NCBI GenBank assembly: GCA_023437225.1
Contig: JAEZGS010000027.1
Coordinates: 62,001-126,000, forward strand
Direction: 5' to 3'
Length of the DNA stretch: 64,000 nucleotides
Source: Bacteroidota bacterium
Lineage (GTDB): Bacteria; Bacteroidota; Bacteroidia; Chitinophagales; Chitinophagaceae
Below are positions 43,638-51,524 of the stretch, one piece after another; within the stretch, counting starts at the first letter, position 1, and every line of letters starts with the position of its first letter. A program made the translations under genes and the position numbers. Below the pieces are notes generated by a model that saw only the letters and a program-made list of their open reading frames with translations, was not told the DNA's origin and did no database searches.

Positions 43638-45620
43638 TTATTTCTTAAGTTCTCGTAAGCCAACTTGTTTTAAATATTCATATGTTCCATCATAGTATTC
43701 GCGTTTTCGCGTATAATCTTCATCGTCTCCCTCGGGGACAACAATAACCAACCCTTGCCTCGCACGAGTCAGCAGCACGCGGTACGCGTTTTTCAAATGT
43801 TGTTTCATGTACGCTTTTCCCATCTTCTTCCAATTTTGTCCTTCAAAGTAGTGTTCTGCCCAAGCTCGCCCCTTGACACGCAAATCCGCGTCCCATGTCA
43901 AGCATGCCCAATCAATCTCCAAACCTTGCACTTGAAATTCTGTCGCCGCATCTTCGAGGAAGAAGGACGATCGTAAGTCGTCCTTACCTTTTAGAAACCA
44001 GTGGACTGGGTTAGTCTTTGACTTTACATCTATAGCCAGCGGTTTCAATCGCTGTGCCCTAGATGAAACGACAATTCCATAACGCTCGGAACCGCGTGCC
44101 ATGTTCCGAAGCCATTTCCGAGCCTCATTTATGTCTCTTGTCAGGCAAACAGGATAATGACATTGGATTTCGTCAAGCAACGCCTTCGCCTCAGCCTCTT
44201 CAAAATCTAACACGCATTTGACGAATCGGGAAAGCTTTTCAGCCCGAAACGAACGGAGCGATACTGCTAAATGTAGATGGTCTAGCGTATGCAATTGCTC
44301 TTTGCTTCTAAACTGCTCCAACGCATTTTCTGTGGCATACTCGGCATCTGTGATGCGACTAGAAATGTAAACTTTCCAATTTGCGAACGATCGATTTATG
44401 GCCTGAATCCATTCGCTTAATCCTGCTTCCCCCTTATTAATTTCCTGACCTCCTCCGATTAGGCAAATAATAACTGCCCAATCTTGATGACGGTTGAGGC
44501 AGGAGATCAAGAACTCTGGTTCAGACATAGAAAAACCTGGTCGATTCTTTTTTCGTTTCATGAAGTCTGCGGTAGCATTCAGGTCCCAGGCACGCTGTGC
44601 TTCGTCAAAGATTGCGATGTGCTCGAATGGAGGTTGACTATCGGCTAAATTATCATCCCGAAAGTGGTGAACATTTTGAACGAAGGATTTGACTTCGCTA
44701 TACACGACGCCTTTTCTCAACGTATTTCCTTTTTCTTTCTCTCGAGCTTTTTTATCGAGAGTAATTGCCTCTCTTAACACTGCCACTAGAGGTCCATTGC
44801 CAGACAAGAAAACACTGCCGGTTTTCGATTTACTATCCAGGTTCTTGGTGGCGATATCAAGCCCCACTAATGTTTTTCCTGCACCCGGCACACCAGTGAC
44901 AAAGCATATGGACTTATGATGATTGGTGCGGCTGTCTTCAATGATCTTTGAAATTGTCTTACCTGTTAAAGCCAAATTAGTTGCTTCTGCCTCTGTCTTT
45001 GTTAACTCTACGACACTGTGATTGTTATATAAGGCGAGCGCAGCTTCTATAATGTTAGGCGTTGGGGAGTATCTTCCATTTTTCCACTCGGAATACTCAA
45101 TCTGTTCTCCAATCGCGGTGTTCAATACATCGTCAATTATGCCTCGAATATTGTTTCCGTTTGTTTTAATAGGGAAAAGGAGATTGTCATTGTGTGGTGT
45201 GAACTCTATTGAATAGGCTGATTTCTTAGCACCTGTTGCAATTAAGATAGGGGCTAGGAGTGGCCTGTGACTTGTCTGATGAAAGTTCTTGAGATCTAAA
45301 CAATAGTCGAGTACTTGGTCTAAATAAGTCGCCAGATACTGAGATTCGCCTGCTTTGAATTCTAAAACAAAAATGACATTACGAATGATTGCTATTACAT
45401 CGATTCGTCTGCCCATTCGGGGGATTGAATATTCGAAGAGTAAGCAGCCTTCCAGGTCAAAGAGAGCGCTTTTTAAAATCTTTATTTGTGTATTCCATGC
45501 TTGTCGTTGCGTAAGATCAACATTGAATTCGCTAGCATTTGTAAGCACTCCGATTATTTCCTCGGGCGACTGATTTAAAAATTGCGGTATGGTGCTTTCG
45601 TAATAATAGCGTTTTGCCAT
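43638..45620 (-). CDS. Nuclease-helicase with PD-(D/E)XK N-terminus and DUF2075 ATPase
   Basis: Protein of 660 residues. An N-terminal nuclease-like domain shows D74 in RRIDVIAI and E87-F-K89 in VLEFKAGE, the D...ExK pattern of PD-(D/E)XK enzymes. The C-terminal part is a DUF2075-type SF1 helicase: Walker A GVPGAGKT at 243-250, Walker B FDEAQRAW around 338-345, GGGQEIN (motif III position), VQGLEIDW, and YRVLLTRARQGLVI (motif VI). DUF2075 proteins are frequent in bacterial defence islands; a role as the processing motor of the HNH partner is inferred. It is the first gene of a two-gene minus-strand operon. A weak promoter candidate lies at 45653-45683. Confidence 0.85.
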   Translation of the reverse strand: MAKRYYYESTIPQFLNQSPEEIIGVLTNASEFNVDLTQRQAWNTQIKILKSALFDLEGCLLFEYSIPRMGRRIDVIAIIRNVIFVLEFKAGESQYLATYLDQVLDYCLDLKNFHQTSHRPLLAPILIATGAKKSAYSIEFTPHNDNLLFPIKTNGNNIRGIIDDVLNTAIGEQIEYSEWKNGRYSPTPNIIEAALALYNNHSVVELTKTEAEATNLALTGKTISKIIEDSRTNHHKSICFVTGVPGAGKTLVGLDIATKNLDSKSKTGSVFLSGNGPLVAVLREAITLDKKAREKEKGNTLRKGVVYSEVKSFVQNVHHFRDDNLADSQPPFEHIAIFDEAQRAWDLNATADFMKRKKNRPGFSMSEPEFLISCLNRHQDWAVIICLIGGGQEINKGEAGLSEWIQAINRSFANWKVYISSRITDAEYATENALEQFRSKEQLHTLDHLHLAVSLRSFRAEKLSRFVKCVLDFEEAEAKALLDEIQCHYPVCLTRDINEARKWLRNMARGSERYGIVVSSRAQRLKPLAIDVKSKTNPVHWFLKGKDDLRSSFFLEDAATEFQVQGLEIDWACLTWDADLRVKGRAWAEHYFEGQNWKKMGKAYMKQHLKNAYRVLLTRARQGLVIVVPEGDDEDYTRKREYYDGTYEYLKQVGLRELKK

Positions 45621-45652
45621 ATTAAACGGAGGAGGGTTCTTAAGTTAATTGA

Positions 45653-45683
45653 TAAAGTTATACACCCCTTCCGTTAATGCAAC
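45653..45683 (-). promoter_or_regulatory. Possible promoter of the nuclease-helicase operon
   Basis: On the minus strand GTTG (45680-45683) and TAACTTTA (45653-45660) are 19 bp apart, one mismatch each from the TTTG / TAnnTTTG consensus. It lies 32 bp upstream of the ATG at 45620. The rest of the 271-bp gap to 45891 shows no gene. Confidence 0.35.
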
Positions 45684-45891
45684 TACTTTACTCAAACTTT
45701 AATTAACCTCCCCTCAACCTCTCATAAACTTCCTTAAACTCCAGGATTACTTATTATACAGATGCAAAGCTGCTTCGCCGACAAATTCTGTTAGGGCGGC
45801 GTCCTCGACTCCAGAAATCCGCTTACAGCTAAAGATTATGTGTAAACGGCGGTACTATATTTCTATCCTCCTTCTTTTTCGTCAATGTGTG

Positions 45892-46620
45892 CTATATATC
45901 ATGTTCAAACCCCAACACCCATCCCTCTCCATTCACGCCGGTGGTGTAAAGAATCGTTATTGAAATGTGATTCCACGGTCTATCGGCGATCTGCGTTGGT
46001 AACGTTGTGAAGTAATCTTCATTTGCAACGCCGGTGCAGTTGCTGGTGCAATTCCAGATCTTTTGTCCTGCCATTAGTACGCCGCCGATAGTCTTCCAAT
46101 AGGAGCGATCCACGGTGATCTTTAATGTTTCATGAGATATGTTCTTCAATAGAAAGTATGGGTCTTCGGGTCTCATCGCAACGATCGCTTCGTGTCCTAT
46201 TGCATCTTTCATAATGATTCTGGGTAACCATTTTGCATCCGAGTAAGAAGAAGGCCCTTGTAATTGAATGGAAGCGTTTTGCTTCAATGTCACAGGCTCG
46301 CTGAAATTCCATAGGCCCTGTAAGTGTCCCTGGTAATTATTCTTTCCATATAGCTGCACGGTGAGTACACCGGTGCCTGCTGCGAGGTTACTGATGTCGC
46401 CCTTTAGTTGGTTTCCTACAACTTGCAAGGGAACTTTTGTCTGCTGGCTTGCTATATTCCAGATCGCAAATGCAGAGTCCACCTGTCCACCTCCAACATA
46501 TGCCTGGTTTAATTCAATTTTTATATCGGATTGAACTGGTTTTGAGATCGGATCCTTCGTGCAAGAAGAAATGTAATTGCTAACGAAAAGAATTAATGCG
46601 AACTGAATGAAACGTTTCAT
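45892..46620 (-). CDS. Putative lipoprotein of unknown function
   Basis: Product of 242 residues. The ATG at 46620 is chosen because it begins MKRFIQFALILF, a signal peptide with lipobox YISSC (Cys about 20), and because a promoter-like TAGCTTTG lies 25 bp upstream; an earlier ATG would sit inside that promoter. The mature part looks beta-rich, with a possible Ig-like region (KIELNQAYVGGGQVDS to LTVQLYGKNNYQG) and a C-terminal region with Trp and a CTSNC pair (around residues 190-200) that could form a disulfide. No family recognised. Confidence 0.75.
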   Translation of the reverse strand: MKRFIQFALILFVSNYISSCTKDPISKPVQSDIKIELNQAYVGGGQVDSAFAIWNIASQQTKVPLQVVGNQLKGDISNLAAGTGVLTVQLYGKNNYQGHLQGLWNFSEPVTLKQNASIQLQGPSSYSDAKWLPRIIMKDAIGHEAIVAMRPEDPYFLLKNISHETLKITVDRSYWKTIGGVLMAGQKIWNCTSNCTGVANEDYFTTLPTQIADRPWNHISITILYTTGVNGEGWVLGFEHDI

Positions 46621-46644
46621 GTATGTAGTTAATGGTTTGCTGCG

Positions 46645-46676
46645 CAAAGCTAGATGCGTTGCGAGGCCATGACAAC
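46645..46676 (-). promoter_or_regulatory. Bacteroidota-type promoter for the lipoprotein gene
   Basis: Reading the minus strand, GTTG (46673-46676) is followed after 20 bp by TAGCTTTG (46645-46652), an exact match to TAnnTTTG and a one-mismatch -33 box. The start codon at 46620 is 24 bp downstream. Confidence 0.5.
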
Positions 46677-46852
46677 TACATATGGATGTATCGTTGCATT
46701 TAAATGATGAAACGTATAAATATTCGGATGAAAGTTCAATTCAACAACATAAACAATTATCAATTCCCTTTCACCAGGCGTATCGTACGCTGACGATTGT
46801 CTGCAATTATCTCGTTAAATGCCCGTGCAACAAGAATAACTTTTTTAACAGC

Positions 46853-46883
46853 AGAAAGCCCACCTCTTGCGAGGCAGGCTTCT
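46853..46883. terminator. Imperfect hairpin downstream of the GloVer gene
   Basis: AGAAAGCC-CA-CCTC and GAGG-CA-GGCTTCT form an interrupted stem around TTGC (GCAA on the minus strand). It lies 28 bp past the minus-strand stop at 46912. No T run follows on the minus strand, so it may instead stabilise RNA ends. Confidence 0.4.
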
Positions 46884-46911
46884 TATTTGAATCACCCTAA
46901 ACGCTCTGTTA

Positions 46912-49900
46912 TTACAGCTTTACAAACTTGATCGTCTCTGTGCCTTTCTCCGTTTCAACCTGCAGGAAGTAAGTGCCTTCGCGCAGATCTTTCACATCTA
47001 CCTGTAACTGCCTCTTTATCGCGGCCGAGTACTGTTTCGTGTTCACCAACAATCCTGCTTCGTCAAAGATCTTCAACATCACTTTCTCCGAAGCATTCGC
47101 TAACACAAGGTGGAACTGGCTTTGTACCGGGTTGGGGTAGATATAACTTTTTGCAATACCATCCTGTACTCCACGCTGTCCTGTCTTTTCTTCTTCGGTC
47201 TCACCGGTTCCAACAAATCCTGCTGCAGTTACAGTTACAGTAAATGTCGCCTCTCTATATCTTACCGGCGATCCGTTATCCGTTACTCTTACTTTGAGCG
47301 TATACGTTCCTATCGCTGTTGGCTTCCATGTGAACACACCTGTTGTTGCATTGATCGTTGCTCCCGTTGGTGGTGTGATGAGTGAGAATGTTTTCGTTTG
47401 CCCGGCATCCACATCTGTTGCAACTACCGTGAAGGTTAACGTGTTTCCTAATACAACACTCTTAGGTGTGATCGTTGTAATCGTTGGCGTATCGTTCACC
47501 TGGGTGATGGCTATCTTCACCCATGCTGGTGCGGATTGTAAACATCCCACATTCGCTGCGAACATAAACGAATCCCTGCCATTGTAATTTGCTTTCGGCT
47601 TATACGTTCTTGCGGCTCCCGTTCCTGAACTTACTGTTCCATTGCGTGGTGCAGTTGTAATAGTGAAGGTGAAGTTCGTTGCACCAGCACCTGAAAGTGT
47701 GAGCGACTTTGAAACATCTTCTAACGTAGTCACAGACAATTGTGGTGTTGCAGTGATAGATACTTTCGGCATCTTAACAAAACCCGACAAAGGCATGCCT
47801 CCATCTGTTGCAATATTCAAATGCCTGAGCACCGTGTAAGTTGTATTGAGTATGCGGAAGATAGTGCCCGACTTATACGTACCGCCAATGGTTGTTGTTC
47901 CATAGAACGCACCGTCGCTTCCCTGTAGCAGCCTGCCTTTCGGTGTAGATCCATCTGTTGTTGCGCTTAACTGTCTGAGTTTTGTATAGGTTCCTGCCGG
48001 AGTAATCTTGAAGATAACACCTGCGGAATATCCGCCACCCGCACTCATCGTTCCATAAAAATTACCATCTGTTCCAAGTGTCAAACCACCAATTGGTGAA
48101 CCTCCATCTGTACTGTAAGAAAGTGTCTTGAGATTTGTGTATACACCGGCAGCAGTGATCTTGAAAAACCTGGTGTTGTTGCTCGTCATGCCATAGAAAG
48201 CACCATCGGGACCGATCGTCAATCCTGTCATGGCCCTGTTGCCATCAGTTGATGGAACAAGGTGCCTCAACACAGTGAATACAGTTCCTGTAGTATTCAT
48301 CTTGAAGATCGTTCCACCACCGCTCGTGCCACCACTATATGTTATTCCATACAAGTATCCATCGGCTCCCTGTACCAACGGCCCTTGTGGATATTCGCCG
48401 TCAGTAGCTCCTTTCATATGACGCAATATGGTAAAGGTTCCGGCTGGTGTTACCCTGAAGATTGTTCCCACACCATTGGTGCCACCGGTTTCTGCAACGC
48501 CATAGAAATTGCCATCTTTTCCTCTCATCAATCCCGCTATTGGGTTACCACCATCAACCGTCCGATTAAACGATTTTACTACTGTGGTTACACCACCGCA
48601 TATCTTATAGATCGTACCGAAGTTGAATGCTCCACCTGTTTTCGCCACACCGAAGTACACGCTGTCTTTTCCAATGGCAACATCGCCGAGTGGTTGGTTT
48701 CCATGATCCGCTCCATTAAGATTGGCGAGCACCTTGTATGCTCCTGCAGTAGTGATCTGGAAGACAACTCCCTTCATATTCTTTCCTCCATGCTTCGTCA
48801 TACCATACAGCTTGCCATCGCTCGATTGTATCAGGCTTCCAAACGGAGATCCGCCATCTACTGCTTCAGTGAATCTCTTCAATACGGTTACAACTCCCGT
48901 GGGTGTCATCTTGAATACAGTACCGGCATAGCCGCTTCCGCCCGAAATGCTTGTCAATCCATAGAAGTTGCCATCGGTGGCGAGAGTAAGACTTCCAAAG
49001 GGATTACCTCCATCTGTTGCGGGAGTGAACTTCTTTAGTATGGTAAGCGTGGTACCTGTTGTGTTGATCTTAAACGCAATGCCGTTGTAATTCACGCCTG
49101 TCGGTGCCAGGCCATACAACCAGCCGTCCTTACCCTGCACAAGATTGGCGTCGGGATAAGCCGCGTCTGTAGCCGCGTTCAGATTACGGATAACTGAAAA
49201 AGCACCTGCCATGGTGATCTTAAAGATCACACCATATTGGTACGTACCTCCACCATGTGTCATCCCGTACATCGCGCCGTCAGTCGCCTGCATCAGGCTA
49301 CCATTGGGGTTTGCGCCATCAGTTTTTGTGAATGATTTCAATACGGTGTAAGTGCCTGCCGGTGTGAGTCGGAAAATGGTGCCATAGCCGCTTGCGCCGC
49401 CTGCAGAATTCAATCCATAGAAATTGCCATCTGTTGCCTGTAGCAATCGTCCTTTAGGGCGACCACCATCAGTATTTATAGTGAGATTCTTAACCACTGT
49501 ATAAACGCCTGTAGCGCTTATCTTGAATATGATGCCTCCAGAACCGCCGGGACCACTGTTCAACATACCATAAAACAATCCGTCTTTGGCTTGTATCAAT
49601 GAACCCTGTGGATATCCGCCGTCAACGGCAAGGTTGAAATGCTTGAGAACGGTGATCACGCCTGTTGTAGATATTTTGAACAGCGTACCATGATCGTAGG
49701 TGCCACCGTTTTGTGTCATACCATACAAATATCCATCGGTACCACGAACCAGATCGCTGATAGGAAGCGCTCCCCAGTCTGCAAAGTTCTTGATGATGGA
49801 AAATGTTTTTGTGTCCGTCTTAATTGAGAAGGCAGTTCCTTTTCCTTCAACACCTCCGTTGGAGGTAACCCCGAGGAGTACATCCTGTGCGCGTGCGGTG

Positions 49901-50019
49901 TTAGCGAAGAGTAATGATGCAAGGAAAAGAAGCTTTAACAAGGGTAACGCGATGTTAGGCATACGGGCGCTCATCGCCTGTGAACCCGGTTGGTCTTGGG
50001 TAGAAATAAACCGATACAT
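46912..50019 (-). CDS. GloVer tandem-repeat surface protein with T9SS C-terminal signal
   Basis: Exported protein of up to 1035 residues; Met16 or Met20 are plausible starts because the signal peptide is MPNIALPLLKLLFLASLLF to TARAQ. Residues about 47-775 hold 14 repeats of some 50-56 residues with the core DG-x-F/L-YG-M/L-T...GG...G-T-I-F-K-I...G-x-Y-T-V-L-K, the GloVer repeat, probably a beta-propeller. Two Ig/cadherin-like domains follow (about 785-940, ending VTVTAAGF), then a linker rich in Glu/Thr and a type A T9SS sorting domain (IYPNPVQSQFHL to GTYFLQV and ETIKFVKL). The product is expected on the cell surface through type IX secretion; its ligand is unknown. Confidence 0.88.
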   Translation of the reverse strand: MYRFISTQDQPGSQAMSARMPNIALPLLKLLFLASLLFANTARAQDVLLGVTSNGGVEGKGTAFSIKTDTKTFSIIKNFADWGALPISDLVRGTDGYLYGMTQNGGTYDHGTLFKISTTGVITVLKHFNLAVDGGYPQGSLIQAKDGLFYGMLNSGPGGSGGIIFKISATGVYTVVKNLTINTDGGRPKGRLLQATDGNFYGLNSAGGASGYGTIFRLTPAGTYTVLKSFTKTDGANPNGSLMQATDGAMYGMTHGGGTYQYGVIFKITMAGAFSVIRNLNAATDAAYPDANLVQGKDGWLYGLAPTGVNYNGIAFKINTTGTTLTILKKFTPATDGGNPFGSLTLATDGNFYGLTSISGGSGYAGTVFKMTPTGVVTVLKRFTEAVDGGSPFGSLIQSSDGKLYGMTKHGGKNMKGVVFQITTAGAYKVLANLNGADHGNQPLGDVAIGKDSVYFGVAKTGGAFNFGTIYKICGGVTTVVKSFNRTVDGGNPIAGLMRGKDGNFYGVAETGGTNGVGTIFRVTPAGTFTILRHMKGATDGEYPQGPLVQGADGYLYGITYSGGTSGGGTIFKMNTTGTVFTVLRHLVPSTDGNRAMTGLTIGPDGAFYGMTSNNTRFFKITAAGVYTNLKTLSYSTDGGSPIGGLTLGTDGNFYGTMSAGGGYSAGVIFKITPAGTYTKLRQLSATTDGSTPKGRLLQGSDGAFYGTTTIGGTYKSGTIFRILNTTYTVLRHLNIATDGGMPLSGFVKMPKVSITATPQLSVTTLEDVSKSLTLSGAGATNFTFTITTAPRNGTVSSGTGAARTYKPKANYNGRDSFMFAANVGCLQSAPAWVKIAITQVNDTPTITTITPKSVVLGNTLTFTVVATDVDAGQTKTFSLITPPTGATINATTGVFTWKPTAIGTYTLKVRVTDNGSPVRYREATFTVTVTAAGFVGTGETEEEKTGQRGVQDGIAKSYIYPNPVQSQFHLVLANASEKVMLKIFDEAGLLVNTKQYSAAIKRQLQVDVKDLREGTYFLQVETEKGTETIKFVKL

Positions 50020-50348
50020 GAAGTTTAATTTGATAAAGGTTAATGGTTAATGGTTCGACCAGGTTGGATGTAGTGTTCGATAGGTGACGGGTGCAACAAA
50101 GATGTGTCGATTCAACGCATTTGAAAAGGCGTTACTGTATCAACGGTGGTTAACCACGCGTGAAATGGGATTAATTCCGATGAATTGTAATCGTCTGAAA
50201 CACAGTGGTAGAGCGAGGTACGTAGTACTACGTATATTGTATCTATTGAGGATGGGCGGTAGGATGCGTGAACAATAATTCAGAGTTTGTATACTGAGGA
50301 GGTTTGAGTAAATTATGCTTTCATCCCTTTAATCATCAAACGGATTAT
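50020..50348. other. Divergent intergenic region
   Basis: This 329-bp gap separates the minus-strand GloVer gene from the plus-strand Tat-exported protein gene and must hold both promoters. A heptamer repeat (GGTTAAT, 2.7 copies) lies at 50036-50054. I see no clear TTTG/TAnnTTTG pair, no RNA gene and no convincing coding region. Confidence 0.4.
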
Positions 50349-51377
50349 ATGCCATCCAGAAGAAAATTTCTCCAACAAACAGGTGTGTTTGCCATGGGCT
50401 CATTGGCCTTCTCGAACAATTTTGCCAGGTCGTTTTCCATTGATCCTTCCGTTGCTGGCTCGCTTGATTTTCAGATTTCCCTCGCCGAATTTTCTTTTGC
50501 GGGTGAATTGATGTCGGGCAAAATGTCCAATATGGATTTTCCTTCGCGCGCCAAAAATGAATTTGGAATTAATGTGCTCGAGTATGTATCCATGTTCTTC
50601 AACAACAAACATACTGACAGCGCATATTTGAGAGAGTTGAAGCAGCGTTGTGATGACCTGGGGGTGACCAATCACCTGATCATGGTGGACGATGCAAATA
50701 TTGCCGATCTTGATTCCAACAAACGCAAGGCCGCAGTGGAAGCGCATTACAAGTGGGTGGATGCGGCAAGGTTTCTGGGGTGTTCGGCTATTCGCGTCAA
50801 CCTGGGCGATACTGCCAAAGCATTAAGCGGAACTGAAGACGATCCTGCGGAGGAAGCAGCAAAAGCTGCCGTGGAGGGATATTCGCAATTGTTAGAATAT
50901 GCTGCAAAACAAAATATGAATGTGATCGTTGAAAATCATTTCGGCAATTCAACAGATGTCGATTGGCTGGTTGGTGTTATGAAACAGGTCAACAAGCCAA
51001 ACGCGGGGCTCTTACCCGATTTCGGGAATTTCTGCAGACAGCGAAGCAAGCCGGCAACCAATGATATCAAAGGAATGATGGCAACTAAATGCGTGAAAGA
51101 ATACGATCGATATGAAGGTGTTCGCAAAATGATGCCTTACGCAAAAGGAATCAGTGCCAAGTCGCACAAATTCGACGCAACGGGTAATGAAACAGAAACT
51201 GATTTTATGCGAATGTTCAACATCATTAAGGACGCAGGTTTCAAGGGGTATGTGGGCATTGAATATGAAGGGTCTTTTATGAATATGTTCGATCCTTCGG
51301 CGGGATACCTTCCGGCTTCCGAGGGTGTAAAGGCGACCAGGGATTTGCTCCAGCGTGTTCAAAAGCAACTGGCATAA
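50349..51377 (+). CDS. Tat-exported sugar isomerase/epimerase-like TIM barrel
   Basis: Protein of 342 residues starting at ATG 50349; an upstream in-frame alternative start adds 15 residues without known features. The N-terminus PSRRKFLQQTG is a twin-arginine signal, followed by a hydrophobic h-region (FAMGSLAFS). Residues about 40-340 match the xylose-isomerase-like TIM barrel (AP_endonuc_2): FGINVLEYV, CDDLGVTNHLIMVDD, SAIRVNLGD, VIVENHFG, GLLPDFGNF, and GYVGIEYEG, with Glu, Asp, His and Glu ligands for a divalent metal. Such exported members are common in Bacteroidota sugar-catabolism loci and are often oxidoreductase partners; the substrate is not known. A GH92 gene follows 147 bp later. 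Confidence 0.85.
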   Translation: MPSRRKFLQQTGVFAMGSLAFSNNFARSFSIDPSVAGSLDFQISLAEFSFAGELMSGKMSNMDFPSRAKNEFGINVLEYVSMFFNNKHTDSAYLRELKQRCDDLGVTNHLIMVDDANIADLDSNKRKAAVEAHYKWVDAARFLGCSAIRVNLGDTAKALSGTEDDPAEEAAKAAVEGYSQLLEYAAKQNMNVIVENHFGNSTDVDWLVGVMKQVNKPNAGLLPDFGNFCRQRSKPATNDIKGMMATKCVKEYDRYEGVRKMMPYAKGISAKSHKFDATGNETETDFMRMFNIIKDAGFKGYVGIEYEGSFMNMFDPSAGYLPASEGVKATRDLLQRVQKQLA

Positions 51378-51524
51378 GGGTTCCAAAGTTCGCCTGGTAA
51401 GAGTTTGTACTGATAGCTTCATGAGCTTTTAATAGGCAGCGCTGGTTTTCTGTGCTAAATTTGGGATTGGATCTCGTCGCATCGCGTATCGTTTACCGGT
51501 CTTCGTTTCCATAATCCTATTAGC

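Noticed and set aside
46682..46900. A 72-codon plus-strand frame between the lipoprotein and GloVer genes
   Set aside because: It runs through the hairpin at 46853-46883, starts beside the minus-strand promoter, and has no family-like sequence.
48262..49038. A long open frame of 258 codons on the plus strand inside the GloVer gene
   Set aside because: It is antisense to the periodic GloVer repeats, which keep this frame open; the product is rich in Ser, Cys and Tyr without any domain.
46912..49900. Tandem DNA periodicity resembling an array
   Set aside because: The period of about 150-170 bp and the coding content identify protein repeats, not a CRISPR array; no short identical repeats with unique spacers are present.
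50084..50278. A 64-codon frame in the divergent intergenic region
   Set aside because: Composition is not coding-like and it would fill the only space for two promoters.
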